Assembly: GCA_015227615.1 (NCBI GenBank) | Contig: JAALGZ010000002.1 | Coordinates: 62,001-126,000, forward strand | From: Labyrinthula sp. Ha | Lineage: Eukaryota > Sar > Bigyra > Labyrinthulida > Labyrinthulaceae | Direction: 5' to 3' | DNA length: 64,000 nt | Shown: one piece after another, positions 1-13,029 of the stretch | How the letters are laid out: every line of letters begins with the position of its first letter | Numbering within the stretch: the first letter of the stretch is position 1 | Made by a program: the position numbers and the translations under genes | The notes under the pieces: model-generated | The model's input: the letters and a program-made list of their open reading frames with translations, nothing else | Databases searched by the model: none | Told to the model about the DNA's origin: nothing

Positions 1-2
1 AG

Positions 3-983
3 GATAACTTTAGGTTATTGGAAAACTTTGGAATATCAAAACAAGATTTAATTTTTATTGATCAAATTCCTCTTGCAGATTGGAGTCAATTAAATACCTG
101 TAATATTTCTATTGTGGATCATAATAAACTTAGTCCGAAACAATATTTTTTGTCACCTAGAATAAAGTTTGTGGTCGATCACCACGATGATGAGAAATTA
201 TTTGTTGAACAAGCTGAAACTTTTATAAGACAGTATAAATCTTGTGCAACAGTTTTATCAAAGTATTTAGAATTTCAAGATGTGGAAATTATAAATGATC
301 CAGATGTACGGAAAATGATGTGCAGCACAATTTTAATGGACACTGATAATTTAATTAACCCCGCAGAAAAAATAGATCGTGAGGTTTATGACTTTTTGCT
401 GAGCAAAGAAGAAGATCAAAAAATTTCACATGAAAAGTATCAAAATTTACATAAAGTTTTGGTTGAAGCAAGATCTGATAACTCAGGTTTATCACCTTTG
501 GAAATGATGAAGAAGGATTTAAAGTATGCTAGTGATGAAAAAAACAGATTTTTATTTAGCGTTGCTTCGGTAAAAGATAAAATGCCCTCTCTTGGGGTAG
601 ATGGAGAAGAAGGAGAAGAAGATTTTATGAAAACTGTAAGCGAATTATTGGAAGAGGTTGATGAGAGAACAGGAAGAAATCTTGCTGGCTTCTATATTTT
701 AATGAAGAGAAGTTCTGAGAAGAAAAGACTTATTTGTGCTGTAAGAAATGAAGATGAGGAAAATTTTGGTTTTTTGAAAAGGATTCAACAGATGGCTGAA
801 GATGGGACGCAGACAAACTGGGCTTTAGTTAAAGGGAAGATCGATAAGAAGCTAGAGTTTGACTCTACGAACTCTGAAAGTGAGCAGGTGAAGAATGTTT
901 CATTCTTAGTGATTTCTTTAAATAAACCTGTTTCTAGAAAAGCTGTTCTTCCAATGTTAACTATTGCGTATAATAATTCATAA
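3..983 (+). CDS. PPX1: DHH-family exopolyphosphatase (PPX1/prune-like), 5' end outside window
   Basis: Metal-dependent phosphoesterase of the DHH superfamily, closest by eye to the PPX1/prune group that trims inorganic polyphosphate in the cytosol. The frame is open to the left edge from base 3; no ATG is needed at the edge, so the N-terminus is missing. Visible are the family motif VDHN (about bases 115-126), the signature VVDHHDDE (about 170-193), a downstream SCAT segment, and STILMDTDNL (about 325-355), which matches the conserved metal-site helix of PPX1-type enzymes. The C-terminal half fits a DHHA2 domain. The gene ends with TAA. DHH rather than DHR argues for PPX1 over animal prune. 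Substrate preference cannot be read from the sequence. Confidence 0.85.
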   Translation, partial: DNFRLLENFGISKQDLIFIDQIPLADWSQLNTCNISIVDHNKLSPKQYFLSPRIKFVVDHHDDEKLFVEQAETFIRQYKSCATVLSKYLEFQDVEIINDPDVRKMMCSTILMDTDNLINPAEKIDREVYDFLLSKEEDQKISHEKYQNLHKVLVEARSDNSGLSPLEMMKKDLKYASDEKNRFLFSVASVKDKMPSLGVDGEEGEEDFMKTVSELLEEVDERTGRNLAGFYILMKRSSEKKRLICAVRNEDEENFGFLKRIQQMAEDGTQTNWALVKGKIDKKLEFDSTNSESEQVKNVSFLVISLNKPVSRKAVLPMLTIAYNNS

Positions 984-3900
984 CAACATTAAAGCTGTAT
1001 ACTCTTAGTTAACAGGTAATCAGTAGATCTCTATTAACCCTAGAGAAAGTACAGATGTTCCGTAACCGGTAGCTATTAGAATTTTGGGTATCTATTTTAT
1101 TCTCTACTGTCTATACCGGCCTGTAAACTGTTTTGTGTAAGACCAATTTTCATAGGCTATTGAACTCTTTATACAATAAATGGAGAACAACTCATTTAGA
1201 GCCGTACAACATAATAAAACATTTGCATGTTACCATTGAACCGCTGTAAGTTAGAACTAATGCATTAGGTATTCAATCTCGGTAATCCAGTACTATTAAA
1301 ACTAATTTTACGGAATAAGGGGTGCATTCACAATTTTCTTTATTATCTTATCCTTGTTGATGATTCTATATATCATTCCAACTATTCTAATTAATTATTA
1401 ATAATCAGGATAGAATCAAAAGCATTATAAAGGTTTAGATATACCAATTTCTTGTAGAAAATAAGAATTAAAATAAAATATGTTTGATTCTTGATGATTA
1501 TTTTTAGTATGCATGACTATGCCCCAAAAACTGAACCAGATGCTATAGTCTACTGCAGGGGAAGATTTCACTTTAGTTTTTCTAAAAGGAAAGAAGATTT
1601 CTATTACTTTTTTATTTTAGGATCTTAAGTTGTCTAGAAGCACATTCCCTTAGGTGGTTAACTTAATTAAAGTGGAAAATTATTTCCATAGCCTTTTTTT
1701 CTCTAAACATTAAGAACAAGTTTCTATTTCTGCAATTCTCTTACCTGTAATATAATCAAGCCTTTTCTTAAACTTCTTGAGTAGATTTTGATTTCTTAAT
1801 TATTCTCCCCTAAAAATTCTTTGATATACCAAAATAGTATTCATGTTAAACTATCCTTATAATGAAAAGCAATTTAATATATCTGTAATTGGTTTATTGT
1901 TTGTATTTAGTAAAACACATATTTTCAAAGAAAACTACAGACACTTATTCTATTATTCTATTGTTTATAAAGTAACATTAAAATAAATATATTGCTTTCT
2001 AAAATTAGTAAATTATATTCCTCAAACAAATCTATCCAGGTTTTAAAAGAAAGTAATTTTGGTGAACGAAAGAATGAAGAGAATAGAGGAAAATAACTAT
2101 TAGAAAGTACAAGAATACTAAAATATGAATATTTCTGCCAGGAAAGAATTTAAATATAATAGCGAAGATTAAACTTTATGCTAACAAATCACAAGGTAAG
2201 AGCTCCATAGGGCACTTAGACATGTAAGATTATGACAAGATTACATATGGAATGAATAAGGTAAATGAAGACAAGAAAAGGAATAGTATTCAAGCCATCA
2301 AGAACTTTGTAGGCGTATATTGAGAACATTGTCATTCGTCAAGTTTATCTTAATGTTTATCAAGCTTATAGATAAAGAACAACTTATCAAATAGCAATCC
2401 AACGGTGAAAGATTGGACCATAAGTCGATTAGTGCAGTACTTTTTAAACAAAAAATTTTGTTGTTGTTGATGACAGCTAACTTCTTAAATCTTGAAGAGA
2501 GTAAGGGTTTGGTTTTTTCTGCATTATAGGAGGTAAGTTACAATAAGACTAAACTCCAGATGTAAAACATCTCGACTTTTACAACGAAAGAACCAGAAGA
2601 TGCCCAAATTATACTCGGTTGATTATCATACCTAGACTAATAAACAATCTCAAGTTGACTGTAATATTGTTGAAATAATATTCATCATCTGGATGGTTAT
2701 ATGGTTCCAGGGGAGTTGAAGCATTTCATCACCAAAAACTGGAATTAATCATAATGTAATCTGAACCTACAAATATAACAAATTAACCCATCTGCTATCC
2801 CAATTTGGCATCGGATTTGATTTATTGATAATGTATCAAAAAAAACTTTGACTATATGTTCCTTATTGATTGATTCTGATATTTTCTAAATCCTTCTTAT
2901 TGATTATTGCAAATCAACTGAATATCAATGCAAGGTTGCATCACAACGCACTGAGCCAAATAGTCAAGAAACTACGTTTGATTTTTTGCACCGTACTCAA
3001 AGCTTCCAAAACTAGCCACATGGTCCAACCACATCATATTATCCGAGTGTTACCATGTCATGGGACCAGTGCTTAAAAGTTTGGACACGGGACAGCAAAA
3101 AAGCTCAAAATTTTCGACAATTTAGAACAGTGTCGCATAGTCCATCTTTATTTGGGCAATCAATTGATAATCAGAATCATTTCATCAAAATCAAAATCTC
3201 AATTAGTTTATTGATAATCAGAATCTAAATAATTACCAAATAATTATTCATAATTCTTATCGGATCCGATGCTTAATCCTGGCAATCAAGCCAGATTTAA
3301 ACAAAACCACGGAGCTTACTCTTTATATGACCAAGAGCCTCTGTTCTATACCTCAAACACATGTAATATGGTTCAAGGCTTTCAATATTAACTAAGTGGT
3401 CAGATATGTGAGTATTTGTCTTTTAATGTCATTTCTCTGAAAGATTGCAACATTATCATTAGTAAAATCGATTGGTGCACCCACAAATCAGTAGAAGAAA
3501 TTATTACCTGGTACGGAGCAGTTTCTGAACTGAAATTTCTATCAAGACATTATAGAGCCAACCAAATCTTTATACCATACACTTCCTGGCAACATTTTTT
3601 CTGCATATGTGAGACCCATATGTTTTACTATTGGCCTATTGGTCAGGATTTTCATTACTATAGAGCATACCAGGAACTGCATCCTATATAGCTTTGAAAG
3701 AATAAATTTTAATCATGGCCTTTCTGCATTATGAAATAGACCACTCTTGGATATAAATACAGTTTATAGTAGTGAATTCCTATAAGGATTTCAGAATTCT
3801 TTTCTTAGTCCTTAGTACATGTTCTAGGATCCGCAATAATAAAAATACACAAGAACTCCCTAGCTTTTCTATATATACTATGGATTTTTTGTATGAGTCC

Positions 3901-5839
3901 TTTTTTTGAACATTTCTTCATGTCTCCTATACTTTTCTTGCGATTTTTAGGTCCATTAATTTGCACTGACCAAATCGAAGAAAGTTATTTAGGACATTCT
4001 TGCTTTGTACGAAGACCCTAATAAAGCATGATATCTTACTTACCCAGCTTAATCAGGTAAAAACCAAGGTTAGAGACACATCAGTAGTAAATAATTAGGG
4101 AATTGGGATGTATATTGATACACATAAACGTTGATACAGAAGAATTTCCTAAATTTCTACATTGAATCTTGCTATCTAAACTATGTGCAAAATCAATAAA
4201 TATTCCGTATAGCTAAGAGTATGGTGAATGCCAAGAGAGAAAAGAAAAATGGTCTAGCTCACGCCCAATTAGATGTGTTGCTAGTTAAAAACTTAATTTA
4301 TCTCCAGATGAAAAAAAAATCTCTTATAATTGTTGGAGACAGTTGTAAATTGTCTTAGAACAATAGGATGTATCAGGTGGTATACACATTAAAGACCAAG
4401 AGCATATGGGCGTTGGACTTCTGAAATACTCAAGGTTTCCTTCAACCTTGTTTTATAACATTAAGAGCAATTTTTTCTATTAAACATGAGACAAATTATT
4501 TGAATCTGCTTTTTTAGCATGTGGAAGCCGACTATTGCATAAAATATAAGAGGTGTATATTTTCTGTAACAGGTACAGACAGGAGAATCCTTTCCTATCA
4601 GAAAGCTTACTGGCAAACAAGCTTATCTTACCACGGTAACTATCTTTTATGGCCAGAGAGATCGCATGCAAGGGAATAAATGTCCATTTGCCGATCTCAC
4701 TTTGAACCTCTTTGTAGATCCTTCGAAATCCTCATATATTTTCTTTAAATAAGTTATTTACACGGTATTATTATGACAAAGGTATGTTTAGACATCTGCT
4801 TCCTGGAGAAATACTAGAATTATGGTTGTGGATACTGTTTTCTGTGCAATTTGGTAATACTGTTAATGTGGGACCATAGTTCAAGCCTTTGCCGCTGTTT
4901 ATTGTAGCAAGAAGATAATTGGAGTATCTCAAGACATTGTAGAAGTATAATAGGTATGTTTTCACACTCTCAAATCTCTATATATACAGCGATCCATTAT
5001 TGGCAATTATTGTATCAGATACTAATAATGAATATCTTTAGAAATTCAGGAGGTGTGGAAGTTTGTCTTCTGTTTCAGATAGTTGGGTAAAAAAACATGA
5101 TGCTAATTAAGACATAGTATTCTGTTCAAAGTGGGAAAGCGAACTTTGAGCAATTAATCCCAAAGACCATACAATTCTTAGTTCTTTTTGGCCAATAACA
5201 TCTACCTAATTCTTACCTCCTTCAATTCGAGATAATTACCAAATGGTACGTCATAGTTGCTTTTATTGGATTTTGTTTAAAGGTTCACCGCACTACGGTA
5301 AATTCAAATTCGGAATTTCTTAAATGAATGCATTAACGGAAGATTATAAGGAAGTATGATCAATATCGGTTCCTTTCGGCACGCCCGAAGATTCCTAAAA
5401 CCGTATATTTTTTCTCCTTAAATTCGGAACCAAAAAAGTCTAGCAAAAAATTAGAATGTCTACTGCATATGTTAAAATTTTACTTAAATTCATTTAAAAA
5501 TCAATTTCTATGATACTAGAACAAGTACTGTGTTCAGGGGCTAAGAACTGAGGCATAATTGGTTTTATCTCATAGAAAAACAATGTGAGATGAATTTCTT
5601 CATGAAACAGAATGTACTAATTTGTTAGGTTATTTCAGATTTTGAGATATTCAGAAAGTGCTAATATAAGAATAAAATATTTTCATAAAGGAATATGAAA
5701 TAATTTTACAGAAATAAACATAATTAACATTGATAGAATTTTTATCGTTAGTTTTATTTTCTTTTAGCTTACTGAATATATATGTTTGATAAGGATAGAG
5801 TCTTAATTTATTGGATTAAGAGAGGTATAAACTTAGTAT
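984..5839. other. Gene-poor AT-rich stretch
   Basis: No convincing coding region. Short ORFs (for example 2870-3076 and 3416-3691) have no recognisable motifs and are within the length expected by chance. A possible inverted-terminal-repeat element is noted at 2796-3285. Confidence 0.6.
2796..3285. repeat. Possible MITE-like inverted repeat element
   Basis: The left edge carries GCATCGGATTTGAT (near 2808-2821) and the right edge carries its near complement, ATCGGATCCGATGC (near 3259-3272), about 460 bp apart. Both are followed inward by runs rich in TATTGAT/ATCAATA words. A shorter related stretch seems to lie inverted near 61560-61730. No ORF or target duplication could be confirmed. Confidence 0.25.
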
Positions 5840-5940
5840 TGACTATTTTATGGATGGGTTTTGAATGTAATGTTTTTAAGTCAAATATCTATAACTGTAG
5901 TGAATAGGGAAGCCCTTAAAGTTTTCTTAAAAAAAAAGGT
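5840..5940 (+). repeat. Partial extra copy of the dispersed repeat
   Basis: The segment around TAACTGTAGTGAATAGGGA and CCCTTAAAGTT matches the internal part of the main copy near 6530-6590 (TAACTGTGGTGAAAGGGG, CCTTAAAGTT). It sits about 100 bp upstream of that copy in the same orientation, so it looks like a tandem remnant. Confidence 0.45.
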
Positions 5941-6009
5941 TATGCTACATATATTTTTGCGTCAGAAGCATTGTACAAAGCGTTTCGTATTTTGGTATGA
6001 TTGATTCAC

Positions 6010-7150
6010 GAACAATGGGTATTAAAAATTTCCTTTTTCAGAGCTCCTGAAATCTTGGAAATGTGACACTTTATTGAGAAGTCTATGCAGAATATATAAA
6101 CTCTCGAGAAAACAGGTTTCCAGCTCAAAATTCATCTTTCCTTTAGCTCAGAAGGCGTTTTAAGCTCTAGACGAGAGTTTCTTGTGGTATTACTTGGATT
6201 GAAGCTAAGAAAACACCATTATACCTTAATATCGACTATTCTTTAAAAAACATAGATACCTCCCTCACAAAAAGAATTAAAACTTATATTTCTTTATTCT
6301 TTGGCACTATCCACTGGAATAATTTAAAGGGTTATAGCAGAACCGAGAGATTTAATATTTTCAGATGTGTAGCTTTCAACATTTGACTTTTCTGAGTAAA
6401 ATTCAGATCAGTTACAGTTAACCATTGCAGAAAAGCTTTGAAGAATGGTTCATGAAGTCATATAAAGTGAGTTTATATAGTTTAATAAGAAACATATCCT
6501 CTATATAGCCTACTCTTCATGATGTTGTGTTTGAATTTATGTTTTTAGACATCTGTAACTGTGGTGAAAGGGGCCTTAAAGTTAGACCTTCTTAAGGTTT
6601 AAGTTACTCAGATTTACCAAATAATCTAACAAAATTATGACCAGAAAGATTTTCTTAAATGCGAAGCACTGAGTAGGTAATAAGACTATGCTTGGGGAGG
6701 GATTCGCAACAAGTATTAACAAATATCATATGTGTTGCTTTCAGGAATTATATTTTCTTGTACTTCATATTGTTTTAAGTCTTAAAACTTTTTATACGAG
6801 TAAGTGCTAGGTTGAACTTAAGATATGATTTTAGCGTTGTTGACGAATTGAAAAGAGCTCTTATATTATACAGCCATTATACTGCTTCTGGAAAATAAGT
6901 TTGATTTATTTGTGAACATCATCTCACAGCCAACAAAGAAATCAGCATTGGTTAATATACGTAATAGTTTTAATGTGACAGCCACAACGCAAGACTTATA
7001 AAAGTACTGTAACATATTTCTTTGCTGTTTTCTAGTTTATATAAACTGGATGTTCCAGTTGGTGGTATTTGGTATACAACTTATAACTAGGCAGTTTAAA
7101 TCTAAAACTATCTTCTATGACTAGAAGATACTTAGAAAAAATTTAAGGAC
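6010..7150 (+). repeat. Dispersed noncoding repeat, copy A
   Basis: Collinear with copy B at about 17480-18640 in the same orientation. Matching landmarks in order are TTACTTGGATTGAAGCTAAG (6191), CTTTTCTGAGTAAAATT (6388), the TTTGAAT..ATGTTTTT block (about 6530), GATTCGCAACAA..TAACAAATA (6701), TTATACTGC (6877) and TGTGAACATCATC (6914). By eye roughly two thirds of positions agree, with many small indels. Neither copy has a long ORF, so this is an old noncoding or non-autonomous repeat. The ends are approximate. Confidence 0.7.
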
Positions 7151-8007
7151 GAGCTGTTGTATATAATTAAACAGATAAATCTTATAAGTTACAATAATGT
7201 TGTAAGATAACAATCAGGCAGATGCACAAAGATTAAAACATGACTTAAAATTGTCACGTATTTCGCAAATATGAAAAAAAAACTTGCTTAAGTATCGTCG
7301 AATACATAATAAGCCCAATTAGAGAACATAGAATTTTAGAAATATTTATTTAAGGTATCTATGATTTTTATTTGGTGTTGAAATGCAAAATATTCACTAA
7401 GAAGTTATGTTTTCTGAGGTAATTATTGATATACATTATTTCATTCCCATTCTTGTACTTAAAGTATGCAAAATCTAACCGTAACTTAATAAAAAGCTAT
7501 AGTTTTCCTTGTTATAATTAAGAATATAGAAATTAATTTTAGATAATGTATTTTAAGTTTGCTAATACTAATTTTGTATTGCGCGAAAACCTTTTTTGTT
7601 TCAGTTTTTTCTGGGTATTCTCAAGATTAGCACTATACATATTTTGAAAATTTTATCTGTTCAAAAAGTAATATATTAAAAAGATATGATACTTAGAGGG
7701 AAACTGTTTTCAAACTATGTATCTCATGTATGTTTAAATCTACTTTAATCATATATTATCCCCAACATGGATCGTTTCGAGACTGAATAACATCTTACCT
7801 GAAATATCAAGAGGAGAGATGTCCCGTTTATACCCGCCTAAAGCTCGATAGTTTTTGACATACTAACGTTAAGAGGTCTGTTACTGTTAGTTACATGTAA
7901 CTCAAGATGATGTTTTCTTATTAATGTTAACTCTCCAACTATAGTGGTGTTTAATCTACTTGATTCAGCCATTTGGATTTTCATAATGATCATTTTTATA
8001 CAAACTC
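7151..8007. other. Gene-poor AT-rich stretch
   Basis: No gene or structural RNA recognised between repeat copy A and the retrotransposon remnant. Confidence 0.5.
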
Positions 8008-8020
8008 ATTTTGGGCAATT
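8008..8020 (+). promoter_or_regulatory. ATTTTGGGCAATT motif upstream of the non-LTR element
   Basis: Exact 13-mer shared with 19077-19089 (32 bp before the Ctf4-like start) and 33489-33501 (between SmF and MAT1). Here it lies about 90 bp before the first recognisable retrotransposon coding. It could be a core promoter element captured with or used by the element. The role is inferred only from recurrence and position. Confidence 0.35.
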
Positions 8021-8219
8021 ATTGTATGTCCTAAAAACACAAAACAAATCGTAATTTAAACAAACAAAGAATGTTGGGCTTGTGAAAACAACGTCAAGGA
8101 CGAAGCAAAAATGCAAAGTTTTCAGAGTAGCGACCTCACTACTCCTTCGAAAGAAGTCCCAGGGACAGCGAGCCGACTGAAACACCTGCCCAAGTTTGTG
8201 ACTGTGAATGGTGGTGGTC

Positions 8220-9360
8220 CAACTGCCTTTAAGAGTAGCCACTTACTACAGCTTTCTAAAGAAACTGAAATTCGAATGTTGCAGGAACTGCATAAGCAGG
8301 GAATGTAACGCATAGAGCAAATGGTGAACGTTATTCCGACTTCAGGAAGGTGGTTTTTTCAAAAGAACCTAAAAAAGCGGAGGGCGTAGCGACTTTCTTG
8401 TGTGATGAACTCGCTAGTTAAGTCACGGATGCAGACTGAAGAGGTGACATAATCCTGAAGCTGCTTGTCAAACAGGAAGGAAAAAGAAGTCTCGTCTTAG
8501 TGAACACGTACACCCCACACTGCGAACATGTATAAGAAGCCTACAAGAAGTACTTGAAAGAACTCAAGTCAGAGATAAATGGAATTAACAAGAGAAGGTC
8601 GGTTCTCATTTGCGGTGATCTAAATGCTCAAATCTCAATAAAAGAACTGAACAAAGAAGGTAAACTAGGGCTCTCCCATCGTACAAACGCTGATGGTAAA
8701 CTACTAGTGGAGTTTTTGAAAGAAAAAGAGCTAACAATTATCAACCATTTAGCTGTTACAGGCAAAAAAGGCTCTAGAAAACATGCTACATTTATGCCAA
8801 CGTCAAATAGTGGGGGGCCATCTGAAATTGGCTATGTAATTACGAACCATCTACCTGCAATATCTGGCTTCAAAATATCTTCAACCATAGCATACAACCT
8901 ATGGATGAAGGAAAACTTTGATCATCTTGCCCTTACAATAAGAATCAACATACATCGGGCACACACACCTGGAAAAAGAACCAGATCTCAGCTTGATTAC
9001 AATACACTAAGGTCGAACACAGATCTACAGGAGAAGATAAACAGCGAACTCAAAGAGGTACTGGAACTGAACGACACACTCACAGACGCCTACCTCACAC
9101 TTACCCACTCAATTCCATCAATCATGAAGAAACATCTTCCAGAAGTCAAGTACAACCTTCCTGAACATCAGAGCTCGGAAGAAACCATGTCTCTGATGCG
9201 GTACAAACGTTCCAACTGGAACAACTTGAACTCAGGAGAGAAAAAACGGATCACAAACGATCTAAGAAGTTCCGCGAAGGAGGACTACAGCAACTGGTTA
9301 GATAGAATAGCGGCTGAAATAGAAACTGCGTTCCAAAGCAAAAGTACGAGAACCGGCTAG
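8220..9360 (+). pseudogene. LINE endonuclease domain remnant
   Basis: Exonuclease-endonuclease-phosphatase fold typical of APE-type LINEs. Recognisable are LQELHKQGM near 8279-8305, then LVNTYTPH near 8490-8520, the catalytic-core motif ICGDLNAQI near 8608-8634, and a late motif where the family usually has an Asp-containing I-D-Y-I but this copy reads EIGYVI. That Asp loss, three stops between 8419 and 8535 and the frameshift show the nuclease is dead. The segment after about 8950 is the endonuclease-RT linker. Confidence 0.75.
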
Positions 9361-11325
9361 CAGCTGATAAAGAAAGTAAAACCAGTCTGGAAAGAGTTCG
9401 GTAAAATAACCAAAAATACAACTGGAAAGAAGGTGGGAACCGCAGGACGTATCCAGATACTAAAGGAACATTTAGAAAAGCAACAAAACCTACCACTTCC
9501 AACGAACTTGTTGACGGAAAACCAAATACGACATTACCAAACTCCAATACTTGCACCGGCTCCCTCGAACAGCATAAACATACATCCTCCAAAGGCAGAC
9601 GAGATCAAAGAATGCATCAAAACCCTAAAAAACAACAAAGCTCCAGGACCAAACAACTTAAGAAACGAAGTCCTAAAGCACGTTGAAATAGTTCAAAGTC
9701 ATGCTGTTAGAGAAATCCAATCTTTCTTTAGGCTAGATGCGTTCAACTCTAGAAAAATGAGAAAAATCTGCAGAGGAAAAGTTGTGTATCTCTACAAGCA
9801 AAAAGACAGTAAGAATGACCCCTCCAACTGTAGACCAATCTCGCTATGAAACTCCCATTTCAAACTTCTCTCAAAAATCATCAACAATCGAATAACCCCG
9901 ATACTAAATTAACTTCCCGACTACCAAGCAGGATACAGAAATAGCCGCTCAACTATACAAAAAATTGAGGCACTTGATACAACCATAAAAGAAACCCTCA
10001 AGCGGAAAATATATCTTCGAATTCTTTTCATAGACTTTGCAAAAGATTTTGATAGTATTTCGCACAAGTTCATGAAATTAGCTATGGAAGAACAGCATGT
10101 GCCAAAAAAGCTCATCAAACTCATCATCACTCTCTACGACAAAATAAAAGTTTTCGTTTCAGACAGCGGCGAAAAAATCAGCTTGCTAAATATAAAAAGA
10201 GGGTTTCTACAAGGGGATAGCTTATCCCCAAGCCTCTTTATTCTCTGTATCGACTCTATAATGAAGAGAATAAAAAACAATACCTTACAAGGCACCGACC
10301 TACACAACCAAACCTTCAGATACTCTGCATTCGCAGATTACTTGGTAATACTAACAAGGAACTATGAAGAAATAATCAGCTTTGTAACGCAACTGCAGAA
10401 CCTTCAACAACTCACAGGCCTAAAAACTAATATTAACAAAACAAAAGTTATGCTCACAAGCGAAGGATACAGTTTGGCTGATAACATACCAGACGTAGAC
10501 ATAAATTGAATATTAACCAACTTCCACTGTGAGCGTTGTGATAGATATTTACACACGGAGACGTCACTATAATATTACAAAAATTCTAGGTTTTTTGTTG
10601 GGACGCTCAACAGAAACAGAGCTGGGACTTTAGCTGCTACTGACAGTAGAACGATCATACACGATAAGATCCAATCCAGAACAAATAATGTTGAAGTAGC
10701 AGGGGAAGTAATCCAAGCAGTTACAAAATACAAATACCTGGGAGCTATCTTTGACTCAAAAGGCATCAATGCTGATGCTATCTCCAAGAAGTTAACAGAA
10801 GCCCACAGTCATATCAACCGATACAGAGACATACTATCTTCCTCGAAGATCCAAAAGAAGACAAGAATTAACCTGGCAAGAGCAATAGCAATAGCCCCAG
10901 CCATATACAATGTAAAAGATTGGCCGTCCAGCATAAATATAACAAAAGCTTTAACAAATTTATCAAGAAGGCTGAAGAAGATCATCAACAAGATAGACAG
11001 CTACAGCTTTCAACTGGAAGAGGGTAACTTGGATCTTTTCAGCACAGTAAAGAAACATCAGGAAAACTATCAATCCACAGCAAGAGATATTACAGATAAG
11101 GGGTTACTAGCAATACGAGAATATCAACTTCTAAATCCATCTCCACCACCAACAGCAAGACCTATATACTACTATGAGGTACTTGCATTACTCGGAGAAG
11201 AACCAGTGCCGCCTGAGGATTCGCCACAAACCCAATTTTCCCGCTACCCTAAATCAAAAACCAGCATTCTAACTGCACAAGTAGCCAGCAACCAGAAGAA
11301 CATATGGACAGGAACCAGTACTTAA
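9361..11325 (+). pseudogene. LINE reverse transcriptase remnant
   Basis: RT motifs in order: NNKAPGPNNLRNEVLK (about 9630-9677), the SNCRPISL end at 9846, then after two stops motif A FIDFAKDFDSISH (about 10027-10065), motif B GFLQGDSLSPSLF (about 10201-10240) and motif C AFADYLVIL (about 10329-10355). Active enzymes have two Asp residues in motif C (Y/F-A-D-D); here the second is Tyr, so the polymerase is inactive. A KYKYLGAIFDSKG segment (about 10729-10767) matches the conserved post-RT region. The last open stretch runs from 10573 to 11325. Confidence 0.85.
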
Positions 11326-13029
11326 ACATGAAGACAAACTTGGACTTGAACAGGAACTTGGACACGAACGGGAAATGAACAACACCCATCCTGCGGCTAA
11401 AATAAAATAACCACAATCATCCCACAGAAAACACAACAACCAGAATATCACCTAGAGCATTAAATGAAACTTCAAGAATAATCACTGGAGGAAGAGGGAT
11501 GAACCCACTGGACGATATGTAACTGCTGCAGCAAATAAACGAAATTCTCCCAAGAAGATAAAAGCCGCACTTTGACCAGGAGAACACCAAAAATGAACAT
11601 CCTTAGCCTGAAACAGCGCCTCTGGATAACCAAACTACAGAATAACTCGAAAGCAATATAATCCAGTTCAAAGGAGCCCTCCCCCCCAGCACTCACTAAG
11701 ATCATCTACAACCTTTACTGCAAAAAACAGAATCCCTGGAAAATAAAAGCAGCATTCTAAAAATAGCAAAAAAGCTCATCATCTATGCTTTCCGTCAACC
11801 TCCTAAAATTAAATCATAGCCTCCTAACTTCAAACACCTTAATACAGGTCTAGGATCGTCCTAAAGCTATCATAGGATAAAAGTAGGCCATCCAAAATGT
11901 AGAATCCAGAAAAGAAGGAGTAAAATCGTGAAAATCGTGAACCGGAACATAAAAGAAAGGTATATTGTGGTAAACCTTTAACGAGAAATGCTTTAACAGA
12001 TTGAAATGAGAGCACGTATTATTATCGTTTCAATCTGCGTGATTTGTGTTTTGTTAATTTGATTGTGGTTTGTATAAAAAAAGTCAGGATTTTGGGGAAT
12101 AACGGAATCAGATCAAGAAATGAAGAGGTTTACCAACCAGCTTCAGAGTATCCTGTAAAACACCAATAAGAACAGAGTATAACTAATGGGGCATAATAGA
12201 ACAAAAATACAATACAGTAATACGTAGCTCTTATTGGTAGTTAGATCCTCGCCCTAGGGTTAGACCAGTAGGACCACTAAGCTCCCTTAAGATATAAACC
12301 TAAACCAAACAAACAAATAAAATGATAAAAAAATCAAACAACAATATGAAGAAAGAGATGATAAAACAGGATTTAGATTTAAATGTTATCTTATTTGTAT
12401 TAATTATATAAAGGGGGTTGTATGATAAAAATTCAATAAACCCGAACAACTTCAAAATGAAGGTAGAATAGTTTGTCAAAGGGATCTAACCAACTCAACA
12501 AGTGTATTTTATGGAGTATTCTACCTTCTTTTATCCTTATATTAGGTTTCGATATTGTCCCTTTGATGCTATAAAATCTATATTTGCAAGATTTATCCTT
12601 TGTTTTCCAGCTCTGAATAAATTCAGGTATTTTGTTTAGCTTTCTTGACTTTAGATTTTGGGAGTGCAGATTCAATGATGAAAACTTTCAAAACTTTTAA
12701 CAATTTAAAAAATTGAAGCTAAGTGCATTGCAGTATAATAGTTTTATACGTTTAGTTTAGATTTTGTTACTGTAATATTCCTGAAGTGAGTTCTTTTTGC
12801 ATTTAATTGTAATCAATCAGTGTAAAAGACATAATGTAAAAATATTTTATATTATTATTTAGACTATCTAGAAACAAATTCAGTTCAATATATATATATG
12901 AAATATATTTAAAAGTTTATCATTTAATAAAACAATTTTTAAAATAAGGTATTTCTTATTAAAATATTGAGCTTTTAGTATTGGAAAAAAGGTTCAAAAG
13001 AAAGCTATTGTTTCAGCTATAAAAACTAT
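11326..13029. other. Retroelement tail and intergenic sequence
   Basis: Up to about 11900 the strand keeps the A/C-rich composition of the LINE remnant but no reading frame survives. From there to 13029 the DNA is ordinary AT-rich sequence. No gene is recognised; the ORFs present are antisense shadows. Confidence 0.5.

Larger units (their letters stand above)
8111..11325 (+). mobile_element. Decayed non-LTR (LINE-type) retrotransposon
   Basis: A single ORF2-like reading frame can be followed for over 3 kb: an AP-type endonuclease, a linker, a reverse transcriptase and a C-terminal extension. The first part (8111-8308) is in frame 2; after one frameshift near 8310-8340 everything stays in frame 1. 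In-frame stops occur at 8306 (frame 2), 8419, 8437, 8533, 9358, 9847, 9910, 10507 and 10570. The + strand is A- and C-rich over the element, and this bias continues to about 11.9 kb, so noncoding or fully decayed 3' sequence probably extends there. No poly-A tail or target duplication could be fixed. The clade is not determined. Confidence 0.85.

Noticed and set aside
3416-3691. 91-codon ORF
   Set aside because: No recognisable domain, no partner and no promoter motif; treated as chance.
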